From positions 1-25,261 of the forward strand of contig JAFAGC010000046.1 of assembly GCA_023423065.1 (NCBI GenBank): a stretch of 25,261 bases of DNA. Direction: 5' to 3'. How positions within the stretch are numbered: the stretch's first letter is position 1; each line of letters starts with the position of its first letter. Of the stretch, positions 7,015 through 14,484 are shown one piece after another. This DNA comes from Pseudomonadota bacterium (GTDB lineage: Bacteria > Pseudomonadota > Gammaproteobacteria > Steroidobacterales > Steroidobacteraceae). The translations under genes were made by a program, and so were the position numbers. Below the pieces are notes generated by a model. That model saw nothing but the letters and a program-made list of their open reading frames with translations. It searched no databases and was not told the origin of the DNA.

Positions 7015-8445
7015 CGCCGGAGCGTCCTGGCGACGCCACAGCGATTCCAGCATCTCGCTATCCACTCCGCGCGTTTCCGGCACGAACTTGAGTACCACGA
7101 ACGCCGCGAGGATTCCAAAGGCGCCGTAAACCCAGAACACATAGCCATGGTTCCAGGCGCCGTTACCGAGCAGCAGCGGAAACGTGCCGGACACCAGCAG
7201 GTTCGCGACCCACTGCGATGCGACCGCGAGCGACATCGCCTGGCCGCGGATCGGCGCGGGATAGATCTCGCTCAGCATGATCCACACGACCGGGCCGAAC
7301 GACACCGCGAAACCCGCGAGGTAGAAGCAGATCGCCACGAGTCCGAGCAGACCGGTATTGCCCGAATGAAACAGCGAGCCGAGCGCGAGCATCGAGATAC
7401 CCATGATGATGCCGCCGAACAGGAGCAGCGGCTTGCGGCCTATCTTGTCGACCAGCAGCACGACGACCATCGTGAACATCAGGTTCACCATGCCGGCGAT
7501 CAGGATGCCGAGGAACGCCGCGTCCATGTAATAACCCATGGACTCGAAGATCTTCGGACCGTAATACAACACCGTGTTGACACCCACGAGCTGCTGGAAC
7601 ACCGACAACGCGATGCCGACGAGCACCACGCGCACGCCGAACGCGAACAACGGCGCGGGCTTTTCGTCCGGCTCGGAGTTCGCGAGCTCCGCGAGCATCG
7701 GCTCCACTTCGGAGGGTTCCGCAGACCGCTTGAGCAACCGGCGCGCGGCCTCGATCTGGCCGCGCATCACCAGCCATCTCGGGCTCTCGGGCACGGAGAA
7801 GCTCAGGTAGAAGAACGCCATGGCAGGAATGACCAGCGCCAGCATCATCCAGCGCCAGCCGGTCTCGAGCACCCAGTTATCGTCGCCCTGCAGCGCGATA
7901 CCCCAGTTCACGAAGTACGCGATGGTCATGCCGCCGATGATCGCGATCTGCTGATACGCGCCGAGCTGTCCGCGCACCGCGCTCGGCGCGAACTCGCCGA
8001 CGTACGTCGGCGCGATCATCGACGCGAGGCCGACCGCGATGCCGCCCAGCATGCGGTAGAAATTGAACGGCCAGATCGCCGCGGGACCCATCTCGCCGAT
8101 CGGCGCGATGCCGAGCTCGGGATACGCGGAGCCCACCGCCGACACGGCGAACAGGACCGCGGCAAGGATCATCGGCTTCTTGCGGCCCAACAACCTGGCC
8201 GCGGGCCGCGCGAGCAGCGCGCCGAGGATCGTGCCGACCAGCGCGCTGCACACCGTGAGGCCGAGCAGCGCATTGGCCGCGTTGCCCGTCAGGTCGCGCG
8301 GCAGGATGAAGTTGTGGTCGATCGCACCGACCGCGCCCGCGATCACCGCGGTGCAGTAGCCGAACAGCAGCGAGCTCAGCGTCGCGACGAAGGTCGTGCC
8401 CGTGACCGCGCGGATGTGGCTCGAATTGACCCTTCCGAGTTTCAT
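7012..8445 (-). CDS. MFS sugar porter, XylE-like, with Cys at the proton-coupling position
   Basis: A 477-residue, 12-helix inner-membrane transporter of the MFS sugar porter family, close in pattern to the E. coli xylose symporter XylE. Visible signatures: ATLSSLLFGY near 21-30, LLGRKK 85-90, RMLGGIAVGLAS, VPESPRWL, FQQLVGVNTVLYYGP, LVDKIGRKPLL, ASQWVAN, VPETRG. The sugar-site residues known from XylE (QQ, N, W and QW) are kept. The Asp of XylE GYDTAVISG (D27), which couples protons, is Cys31 here (GYCTAVIAG). The XylE Arg partner (RIIGG) is kept as RMLGG. It follows the histidine kinase gene by 10 bases, with GAGGA overlapping that gene's stop. The substrate is probably a pentose or hexose (inference). 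Confidence 0.93.
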   Translation of the reverse strand: MKLGRVNSSHIRAVTGTTFVATLSSLLFGYCTAVIAGAVGAIDHNFILPRDLTGNAANALLGLTVCSALVGTILGALLARPAARLLGRKKPMILAAVLFAVSAVGSAYPELGIAPIGEMGPAAIWPFNFYRMLGGIAVGLASMIAPTYVGEFAPSAVRGQLGAYQQIAIIGGMTIAYFVNWGIALQGDDNWVLETGWRWMMLALVIPAMAFFYLSFSVPESPRWLVMRGQIEAARRLLKRSAEPSEVEPMLAELANSEPDEKPAPLFAFGVRVVLVGIALSVFQQLVGVNTVLYYGPKIFESMGYYMDAAFLGILIAGMVNLMFTMVVVLLVDKIGRKPLLLFGGIIMGISMLALGSLFHSGNTGLLGLVAICFYLAGFAVSFGPVVWIMLSEIYPAPIRGQAMSLAVASQWVANLLVSGTFPLLLGNGAWNHGYVFWVYGAFGILAAFVVLKFVPETRGVDSEMLESLWRRQDAPA

Positions 8446-8455
8446 GGAATTTTCC

Positions 8456-10363
8456 TCACGCGGCCGCAGACGAGTTCGCCGGTCCCGCGATCGGCAGCCG
8501 GATGTAGAAAGTGGTGCCCTTGCCGACTTCGGTCTCGAAGTGCAGCGTGCCGCCGTGTTTTTCGACCACCACCGTGCGGGCGATGGCGAGACCCTGGCCG
8601 GTGCCCTTGCCGACTTCCTTGGTCGTGAAGAACGGATCGAAGATGCGCGAGCGCACCTCGGGCGGAATGCCCTTGCCCGTGTCGCTGATCGCGATCTCGA
8701 CGCAGTCGCCCACCACGCGCGTCGCGACGCGGATCTTGCCCTTGCCGCCGCCCTGCTCCTTCACCACGTCGCCGATCGCGTGAGCCGCGTTGACGATGAG
8801 GTTCAGCACCACCTGGTTGACCTCGCCCGCGTAGCAGTTGACGTGCGGCAGCGCCGGATCGAAGCCGGTCTCGACCTCCGCGACGTACTTGTACTCGTTG
8901 GAGGCGATCACGAGCGTGCTGCGGATCGCCTGGTTGAGGTCCGCGGTGGCCATTTCCTTGCGGTCCGGGTGCGCGAATTCCTTCATGGAGCGCACGATCG
9001 CGGCAACCCGGCCCAGGCCTTCGCGCGCGCGGTCGAGCGCAACCGGCGCGTTCTCCAGGATGTAGTCGAGGTCCGCGTCGTCCTCGGCCTCTTCCGCGGC
9101 TTTCGCGGCGGCCACGGCGTCCGGGGCGCTGCCGTCACCGTTCAGGGTCGCGGCGCGCAGGTTGCGATACTTGTCGACGATCTCGGCGAGATCGTCCATC
9201 GCCTCGCGCACGAAGTGCACGCTGTCGGAGACGAACTGCACCGGCGTATTGATCTCGTGCGCGACGCCGGCCGCGAGCCGACCGACACTCTCCAGCTTCT
9301 GCGCCTGGGCGAGATCGTTCTCGAGACGACGCTGCTCGGTGACGTCGAGCATCATGCCGCGCAGCACCTTGTGTTGCCCGGTGCTGTCGCTCTGCTCGCA
9401 GCTCGCCACCCAGCGCAGGTCGACGCGCCTTTCGTCCTGCGTCAGCACGGTGGCCTCGGCTTCGAACGATCCGGACGAGCTCTGGTCGATGCGCGCACGC
9501 ACGGCGCCATTGCGCTCGCGCGGCATCAGCTGGTCGAGGAAGCCGCTCTGCTTCCAGAGTTCTTCGTTGAAACCGAGTCGCGCGGGGCCCTGCGGACCGA
9601 TGTATTCGAAGTGACCGTCCTCCACGTCGAGCGCGAATGGAATCGCCTGGGTGCCTTCGACCACGAGCCGGTATTGCTCCCGGCCGCGTTCGAGTTCCTC
9701 CGTGCGCTCGGATACGAGCTTCTCGAGACGTTCCTTCTCCGTGCGCTCCATGTGCCGGCGCTCTTCGAACATGCGCACGACCTCGGACATCATGACGCTG
9801 AAGGAGTTGGCGAGCGCGAGCAGGATGGCGAACAGCAGCACACAGGCCGTCGTCATCGCGGGAAACTGCGCCGCGCGGAACCGCGCGGAGGCGATGTGTT
9901 CGGTGGACAGTGCCAGGTACAGCTGACCGACGAAGCCGTCGTCCACGCGTATGTCGCGCACCGTGAGCAGCACGCGGTCGTCGGCCAGGCTGACCCTGTC
10001 GCCCACGACGAGCGTCGCCGGAAACTGCCCGAGACCCGCGAGCCGGCGACCGCCGGGCGCGTAGACCGCGACGCCGCGCACGTTGCGATCCGTGGCGAGC
10101 GGCGCGATGGTGAGCTCGGCGTGCACGGTGTCGTGGGTCGCGACCGCGCCGTAGAGCTCCGATGCGAGGTTCGAGCCGTACATCATCGCCTTGGCGCGCG
10201 CGCTGTTCTCGAGCGAAGTCGCGTCGAAGGTCGCGTAGCCGATCAGGCCTGCGATGGCGCTGAGGACGAGCACGAGCGCGAGCGACCCGACGAGCTGGGC
10301 CTGCAGCGGCAGCTCGGTCGTGGCATGCTCGGGCGCGACTCCCTCGGTGCGCGCGTCGCTCAT
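8456..10363 (-). CDS. PAS-containing membrane sensor histidine kinase
   Basis: A 635-residue two-helix sensor kinase. TM1 is at about 22-44 and TM2 at about 170-188, flanking a periplasmic domain of about 125 residues. A coiled coil (about 195-230), with no obvious HAMP, leads to a PAS domain (about 230-345) and the H-box GRLAAGVAHEINTPVQF, phospho-acceptor His369. The ATPase has an N-box (NLIVNAAHAI 521-530), G1 DTGKGIP 561-567, F-box FDPFFTTK 575-582 and G2 GTGQGLAIA 588-595. An Ala/Glu/Asp-rich insert (about 405-435) sits between H and N boxes. The ATG at 10363 has AGGAGG upstream; longer frames are non-coding. No response regulator gene is adjacent. It is probably co-transcribed with the sugar porter, suggesting nutrient sensing (inference). 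Confidence 0.93.
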   Translation of the reverse strand: MSDARTEGVAPEHATTELPLQAQLVGSLALVLVLSAIAGLIGYATFDATSLENSARAKAMMYGSNLASELYGAVATHDTVHAELTIAPLATDRNVRGVAVYAPGGRRLAGLGQFPATLVVGDRVSLADDRVLLTVRDIRVDDGFVGQLYLALSTEHIASARFRAAQFPAMTTACVLLFAILLALANSFSVMMSEVVRMFEERRHMERTEKERLEKLVSERTEELERGREQYRLVVEGTQAIPFALDVEDGHFEYIGPQGPARLGFNEELWKQSGFLDQLMPRERNGAVRARIDQSSSGSFEAEATVLTQDERRVDLRWVASCEQSDSTGQHKVLRGMMLDVTEQRRLENDLAQAQKLESVGRLAAGVAHEINTPVQFVSDSVHFVREAMDDLAEIVDKYRNLRAATLNGDGSAPDAVAAAKAAEEAEDDADLDYILENAPVALDRAREGLGRVAAIVRSMKEFAHPDRKEMATADLNQAIRSTLVIASNEYKYVAEVETGFDPALPHVNCYAGEVNQVVLNLIVNAAHAIGDVVKEQGGGKGKIRVATRVVGDCVEIAISDTGKGIPPEVRSRIFDPFFTTKEVGKGTGQGLAIARTVVVEKHGGTLHFETEVGKGTTFYIRLPIAGPANSSAAA

Positions 10364-10498
10364 CCGGTACCTCCTCTCGATGCGAACTAACAAGCGGGCG
10401 GGCCTGTCAGGCCGCCGCGCTCGAGGGTTTATCGGATGGAAACCGGCTTCCCTTGAACGCGCGGCACGGGAATTGCCCTCAGGCGCGGCCCCGGAAGG

Positions 10499-10514
10499 CG
10501 GCAAGATCTTGCCG
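10499..10514. repeat. 16-bp perfect palindrome, candidate operator
   Basis: CGGCAAGATCTTGCCG is a perfect palindrome in the 235-base divergent region between the histidine kinase and the ECF sigma gene. It is 85 bases upstream of the annotated sigma start and 136 upstream of the kinase start. Confidence 0.4.
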
Positions 10515-10520
10515 TTGATT

Positions 10521-10537
10521 ACCCCTGTGACAGGGGT
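10521..10537. repeat. 7-bp inverted repeat with TGA spacer, candidate operator
   Basis: ACCCCTG (10521-10527) and CAGGGGT (10531-10537) are a perfect dyad around TGA. It lies six bases after the 16-bp palindrome, making two dyads side by side before the ECF sigma gene. It could be a protein site or an mRNA leader hairpin. Confidence 0.4.
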
Positions 10538-10598
10538 CTCATGCCAATCCAGGGCAGGTCCTAACCCCTTTCTCCCTCGGGCGGCGATCAACGCGAGC

Positions 10599-11252
10599 AT
10601 GCAAGACGTCGTCACATTCGCCTGGTGGAACCTGCCTGCGCCGCCGGCCGACGAGCCCTCGGCGGTCCGGACCGTGCACCGCACCAACGTGACGAGCGAA
10701 CTCAGCGACGAGGCGCTCATGCAGCGTTATCGCGATGGCGACGACGCCGCGTTCAAATCCCTCTACTCGCGCCATCGCGCGCCGCTGATGCGATTCGCGC
10801 GCCACCTGACGGGACGCGCCAGCGAGGCGGACGAAGTCTTCCAGGAAACCTGGCTGGCCGTGATTCACGCGCGCGGGCGGTATACCGCCCGAGCCAGTTT
10901 CGTCACGTGGTTGTTTTCGATAGCGCATCGACGCGCGGCCGACGGGTTCCGGCGGCGCGCGCGCCGGGGATGGACCGACGGAGCCGAGGCCGCGACCGCT
11001 CTCGACGCAGCGGTGGCCCTAACTAGCGAGCAACCCCCGGCCATCGCGCTGCACGATGCGCGGCAACGCGCGCTCGAATCCGCGATCGCCACCCTGCCCT
11101 TCGAGCAGCGCGAAGTCTTCCTGCTGCGCGCCGAGACGGGTCTCGGCGTTCGCGAGATCGCCGCGCTCACGCACACAAATGCGGAAACCACCAAGAGCCG
11201 TCTGCGTTATGCGTTGCGCGCGCTGCGCAAGGCCATGATCACATGGGCCTGA
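10599..11252 (+). CDS. ECF-type RNA polymerase sigma factor
   Basis: A 217-residue group IV sigma factor. Region 2 (about 48-115) reads GDDAAFKSLYSRHRAPLMRFA...EADEVFQETWLAVIHARGRY, then SFVTWLFSIAHRRAADGFRRR. Region 4 (about 155-213) has LESAIATLPFEQREVFLLRAETGLGVREIA...TTKSRLRYALRALRK. No SnoaL or other C-terminal extension is present. The start is uncertain. ATG 10599 gives an unusual 30-residue leader and has a poor ribosome binding site. GTG 10689 (VTSELSDEALMQRY) would match typical ECF N-termini better. The gene overlaps the next gene by 10 bases, indicating coupled translation with a likely cognate regulator. Confidence 0.9.
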   Translation: MQDVVTFAWWNLPAPPADEPSAVRTVHRTNVTSELSDEALMQRYRDGDDAAFKSLYSRHRAPLMRFARHLTGRASEADEVFQETWLAVIHARGRYTARASFVTWLFSIAHRRAADGFRRRARRGWTDGAEAATALDAAVALTSEQPPAIALHDARQRALESAIATLPFEQREVFLLRAETGLGVREIAALTHTNAETTKSRLRYALRALRKAMITWA

Positions 11253-11554
11253 AGACTTCGAATCCGCTGGATCTGTATCGCGCGGGCGCGGCGCCGGGTC
11301 CGTCCGCCGCAACGGACGACTTCATCCTCGCGGCGGCGCGGACGCGGCGTGAGCATGTGAATCTCATGCGCCCGCTGCTGCTCGTCTGCGCCATGGGCGT
11401 CGCGACGCTCCTCGCCCTGCGCGGGTTCGACGCGGGCGAATCTTCGCCCCAGACGACGGACTTCGGCATCGCGGAAGGCCAGGCTGCCGCCTGGCTCGCA
11501 ACGTTCGACCCCTACACGCCCACCGGCCACGGAAGCCAGGAAGGATTGCCATGA
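11243..11554 (+). CDS. small single-TM protein, candidate anti-sigma factor
   Basis: A 103-residue protein of no family I recognise. The N-terminal region (1-41, cytoplasmic if anti-sigma-like) contains LDLYRAG and DDFILAAARTRREHV. One membrane helix at about 42-60 (MRPLLLVCAMGVATLLAL) and a C-terminal tail of about 43 residues follow. There is no zinc-binding HxxxCxxC motif of the ZAS type. The start overlaps the ECF sigma gene's stop by 10 bases and the stop overlaps the next start (ATGA). Position, size and topology suggest an anti-sigma factor or small membrane regulator; this is inference from context only. Confidence 0.6.
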   Translation: MGLKTSNPLDLYRAGAAPGPSAATDDFILAAARTRREHVNLMRPLLLVCAMGVATLLALRGFDAGESSPQTTDFGIAEGQAAAWLATFDPYTPTGHGSQEGLP

Positions 11555-12120
11555 GAAAACTCGCATTCGCCGGATTGTTCGCATTCGTCGCGCTCGCGGC
11601 CAACTCCGCGGCGCCCGCCGGGTGGATGGTCGCGGGCAGCGCACCGAAGGACTACGAATTCAACACGGACCCCGTGCAGGTCGCGGGCGGCCAGAAGAGC
11701 GCGCACATCAAGGGCAAGCCGGGCGCCGCGGAGTCGGGGTTCGGCACGCTCATGCAGATGTTCGCGGCCGACGAGTACCGCGGCGGACGCTGGAAGCTGT
11801 CGGCGCGCATGCGCACGCAGGATGCCCGCAAGGCGCAGCTCTGGATGCGGGTCGACGGCCCGAACCAGACGATGAATGGATTCGACAACATGGACGATCG
11901 CCCGGTGACGGGAACCCGCGAATGGTCGCTCTACGAGATCGTGCTCGACGTTCCGCAGGACAGCGTCGCCATCGCGTTCGGGTTCTTCCTGTCGGGGCCG
12001 GGTGAAGTGTGGGCGGACGAATTCAAGCTCGAGCGCGTGACCACCGCGACGCCGCTCACGGGCCGCATGCAGAAACAGGAGAAACCGCGCGGGCCGGTCA
12101 ACCTCGACTTCGAGGAGTGA
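11551..12120 (+). CDS. secreted jelly-roll-like protein in the ECF operon
   Basis: A 189-residue exported protein. The signal peptide is at about 1-20 (RKLAFAGLFAFVALAANSAA). The mature part is beta-rich: WMVAGSAPKDYEFNTDPVQVAG, YRGGRWKLSARMRT, KAQLWMRVDGPNQ, WSLYEIVLDVPQDSVAIAFGFFLSGPGEVWADEFKLERV. The ending in FFLSGPGEVWADEFKLE resembles carbohydrate-binding-like jelly-roll domains that end in a WxDD strand; I cannot name the family with certainty. It starts within the previous gene's stop (ATGA), so it is translated from the sigma operon. A long hairpin spans its stop codon. It may be an output or signal input of the ECF system (inference). Confidence 0.7.
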   Translation: MRKLAFAGLFAFVALAANSAAPAGWMVAGSAPKDYEFNTDPVQVAGGQKSAHIKGKPGAAESGFGTLMQMFAADEYRGGRWKLSARMRTQDARKAQLWMRVDGPNQTMNGFDNMDDRPVTGTREWSLYEIVLDVPQDSVAIAFGFFLSGPGEVWADEFKLERVTTATPLTGRMQKQEKPRGPVNLDFEE

Positions 12121-12132
12121 CCGGCCCGCGCG
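12086..12132. terminator. long hairpin overlapping the stop codon between convergent genes
   Basis: 15 bases at 12086-12100 (core GCGGGCCGGTCA) pair perfectly with 12118-12132. Inside, CCTCG (12102-12106) pairs with CGAGG (12111-12115) around ACTT, giving about 20 paired bases with a small bulge. It spans the stop (12118-12120) of the secreted protein gene and lies 9 bases from the end of the convergent DUF1080 gene. There is no T-run on either side, so a rho-independent role is plausible but unproven. Confidence 0.5.
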
Positions 12133-12141
12133 ACGATTCGA

Positions 12142-13617
12142 TCAGAGCTTGCGCAGCCAGATGTTGCGGAACCGGACGAGATGTCCGTGATCCTGCAAAC
12201 GCAGCGGCGCGTCGCCGTGCGCGTAGTAGAACGGCGCGCCGATGTAGGTAGTGCCGCCCTTCAGCACCGTGTTGTTCTGCACGAGTACGCCGTTGTGAAT
12301 GACGGTCACGCGGGCCGGGCTGGCCAGTGATCCGTCGGCATTGAACCGCGGCGCGGTGAAGACGATGTCGTAGACGTTCCAGTTCTCGGCCGGGCGCGTC
12401 GCGTTCACGAGCGGCGGGAACTGCTTGTAGATGGACCCGACCATGCCGTTCACGTAGGTCGGGCTGGTGTAGTTGTCGAGCACCTGCACTTCGTAGATGT
12501 CCTGCAGGAACACGCCGCTGTTGCCGCGATCCTGGTTCACCTTGTCGGGCGGTAGTTCGGGCGTGAGCCACTCGATGTGCAATTGCTGATCGCCGAAACC
12601 GGCCTTCGTCTGGATGTCGCCCGTGCCCGGCGCGACGACCATCTCGCCGTTGACGACGTTCCAACGCGCCGGCGATCCGTCGCGTGCGCTCTGCCACGCA
12701 TCGAGATTTTTGCCGTCGAACAGGACGATCGCGTCCGACGGCGGAGCGCCGGGCGTCGCACCCGGCGTCACCTTCGGGGGCACCGGGAACCAGACTTCCG
12801 TCGCCTTGGGCGGCGGCGGCAGGTCGTCGGCGTCGGTCAGCGGCCGAATCGAGATGTTGCGGTAGTAGATCTCGGCGCTTTCAGCCTGCAGGCCGATGCG
12901 GCCGTGGTCGAGCTTGACCCACGAATTGCTCGCGGCGTCCCAGGACTTCAGGTCGCTGACGCGCATGTTCGCGACGCCGTTGACGATGTGCGTCGCGCGA
13001 TCGCCGCGCACGACGATCTCGAGCTTGTTCCAGCCCGGGTACTCGTTGACGCGGCCGTGGCGGATGCGCTCGAACTTGCCTTCGTTGCCGAGGGTGATGC
13101 CGACGCCGCCGTTCTCGGGAAGCGTGTAGCGCCGCGTCTTCGGGTCGACGAAGCTCGTCGCGCGCGAGGAGATCGCCCACAGGTCGCCCGTGTCCCCTTC
13201 CTGGATCTGCGATTCGATCGCGGCCGGCCAGTCGGCGGGACGATCGCGGTGGATGTGGTAGAGCAGTCCCGCGTCGCGCACGTGGTCGTTCCGTGGCGCG
13301 AATTTCTTCTCGCCCCATTTGTATTCGAGGCTGAGGCGGTAGTCGCGATGCTCGGTGTTGGTCACCAGCACGACGTTGGGTTGCTCGCTGCCGGCGGCCT
13401 GCGTCGGATAGGCGTGGATCGCGCCGTCCTCGACGCGGAAGTAGCTCGCGGGCGCCGGCGCGTCATCGGGGGTTTTCGAGGCGTAATTTGCAGTCCACCC
13501 GCTGAGGTTCTTGCCGTTGAACAGCGGCTTCCAGGCCGGTGTGGCCTCCGCGGCGTGCGCCGCACCCGCGACAAAGAAACCCAACACCGCCGTGGCGGCG
13601 GCCGAAATCCGAAGCAT
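12142..13617 (-). CDS. secreted protein with two 3-keto-disaccharide hydrolase (DUF1080) domains
   Basis: A 491-residue exported protein. The signal peptide is at about 1-22 (ending GAAHA). Domain 1 (about 28-260) begins WKPLFNGKNLSGW and contains GLLYHIHRD, IESQIQEGDTGDLW and WNKLEIVVRGDRATHIVNG. A Pro-rich linker (about 264-294) leads to domain 2 (about 297-491), which begins AIVLFDGKNLDAW and has WNVVNGEMVV, GNSGVFLQDIYEVQVLDN, WNVYDIVFTAPRF and GPFYYAHGD-like endings. Each is a LamG-like fold of the family formerly called DUF1080, often found with glycan or sugar degradation; activity here is inferred. The ATG at 13617 follows GGGGGAAC. It lies just beyond the tRNA-Lys gene and convergent with the ECF operon. 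Confidence 0.9.
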   Translation of the reverse strand: MLRISAAATAVLGFFVAGAAHAAEATPAWKPLFNGKNLSGWTANYASKTPDDAPAPASYFRVEDGAIHAYPTQAAGSEQPNVVLVTNTEHRDYRLSLEYKWGEKKFAPRNDHVRDAGLLYHIHRDRPADWPAAIESQIQEGDTGDLWAISSRATSFVDPKTRRYTLPENGGVGITLGNEGKFERIRHGRVNEYPGWNKLEIVVRGDRATHIVNGVANMRVSDLKSWDAASNSWVKLDHGRIGLQAESAEIYYRNISIRPLTDADDLPPPPKATEVWFPVPPKVTPGATPGAPPSDAIVLFDGKNLDAWQSARDGSPARWNVVNGEMVVAPGTGDIQTKAGFGDQQLHIEWLTPELPPDKVNQDRGNSGVFLQDIYEVQVLDNYTSPTYVNGMVGSIYKQFPPLVNATRPAENWNVYDIVFTAPRFNADGSLASPARVTVIHNGVLVQNNTVLKGGTTYIGAPFYYAHGDAPLRLQDHGHLVRFRNIWLRKL

Positions 13618-13661
13618 GGTGTTCCCCCCGGTGAATGTGCGGGGAGTTTATCGAATCGGGA

Positions 13662-13736
13662 TGGTGGGTTGGGTGGGGATCGAACCCACGACCACCGCCT
13701 TAAAAGGGCGCTGCTCTACCGCTGAGCTACCAACCC
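13662..13736 (-). tRNA. tRNA-Lys (anticodon UUU)
   Basis: The minus strand folds as acceptor GGGTTGG/CCAACCC, D-arm GCTC-AGCGGTA-GAGC, anticodon stem GCGCC/GGCGG with loop CTTTTAA, variable TGGTC, T-arm GTGGG-TTCGATC-CCCAC, discriminator A and encoded CCA. The anticodon TTT specifies lysine. The outermost anticodon-stem pair (27-43) is G-G, a mismatch; the remaining four pair. It follows queC by 18 bases, as in Pseudomonas, where this tRNA-Lys follows queC and serves as an island integration site. Confidence 0.95.
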
Positions 13737-13754
13737 CCGGGAAGGGCGCGCAGT

Positions 13755-14426
13755 CTACACATACCGTGTCGGATCGGCGACCCCCGCGGCCGCGAAGCCC
13801 TCGCGGCGCAGGCGGCAGGAATCGCAGCGGCCGCAGGCGCGGCCCGAATCGTCGGCCTGGTAACAGGAAACCGTGAGCGCGAAGTCAACGCCGTTTTCGA
13901 TGCCGGTGCGCACGATTTGCGCCTTGCTCATGGAAATGAGCGGCGCCCGGATGGCGATGGGACTTCCCTCCACGCCCGCCTTGGTTGCGAGCTGCGCGAG
14001 ATGCTGGAACGCGGCGATGAACTCGGGGCGGCAGTCGGGGTAACCCGAGTAGTCCACCGCGTTCACGCCGACGTGGATTTCCTCGGCCTTCAGCACTTCG
14101 GCCCACGCCAGCGCGAGCGACAGCATGATCGTGTTGCGCGCGGGAACGTAGGTGATGGGAATGCCGGTGGTCGGGGACGTCGGCACATCGACCGAATGAT
14201 CGGTGAGCGCGGACCCGCCGATGTTCGCGAGATCGACGTGCATGACCCGGTGCTCGCGCGCGCCGAGCGCGCGAGCCACCGCGGATGCGGCGTCGAGCTC
14301 GGCCTGGTGCCGCTGTCCATAAGCCACCGACAGCGCGTAACACTCGAGCCCGCTCTCGCGCGCCAACGCGAGAACGGTTGCGGAATCGAGTCCGCCTGAC
14401 AGCAATACGACCGCGCGTTTCATCAT
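13755..14426 (-). CDS. queC: 7-cyano-7-deazaguanine synthase QueC
   Basis: A 223-residue enzyme that converts 7-carboxy-7-deazaguanine to preQ0 with ATP and ammonia, in the queuosine pathway. The PP-loop SGGLDS (10-15) binds ATP. Further family blocks are YALSVAYGQRH, ITYVPARNTIMLSLALAWAE and HVGVNAVDYSGYPDCRPEF. The zinc site is Cys188, Cys198, Cys201 and Cys204 (CYQADDSGRACGRCDSC). Two adjacent Met codons allow a start at 14426 or 14423. It lies 58 bases after queE, separated by a strong hairpin, and precedes tRNA-Lys. That tRNA is not itself a queuosine substrate. Confidence 0.97.
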   Translation of the reverse strand: MMKRAVVLLSGGLDSATVLALARESGLECYALSVAYGQRHQAELDAASAVARALGAREHRVMHVDLANIGGSALTDHSVDVPTSPTTGIPITYVPARNTIMLSLALAWAEVLKAEEIHVGVNAVDYSGYPDCRPEFIAAFQHLAQLATKAGVEGSPIAIRAPLISMSKAQIVRTGIENGVDFALTVSCYQADDSGRACGRCDSCRLRREGFAAAGVADPTRYV

Positions 14427-14446
14427 CGTGTGTAGTTTCTCCGACT

Positions 14447-14483
14447 TTTACCGGATTTCGGTGCCTGGCACCGATCCGGTAAA
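14447..14483. repeat. REP-like hairpin between queE and queC
   Basis: TTTACCGGAT (14447-14456) pairs with ATCCGGTAAA (14474-14483), and inside CGGTGC (14459-14464) pairs with GCACCG (14468-14473) around CTG. The result is a 16-bp stem with a two-base bulge. It fills the gap between two genes of one operon. GGTGCCTGGCACC-type palindromes are, as I recall, a dispersed repeat class in proteobacteria, so this is more likely a REP unit than a classical terminator. Confidence 0.65.
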
Positions 14484-14484
14484 T

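Noticed and set aside
6691..8628. 645-residue open frame on the plus strand
   Set aside because: It is His/Arg/Asp-rich with no domain and runs antisense to the sugar porter; it is a product of G/C-biased codons in the real gene.
8396..10390. 664-residue open frame on the plus strand
   Set aside because: Antisense shadow of the histidine kinase, which has all expected kinase motifs on the other strand.
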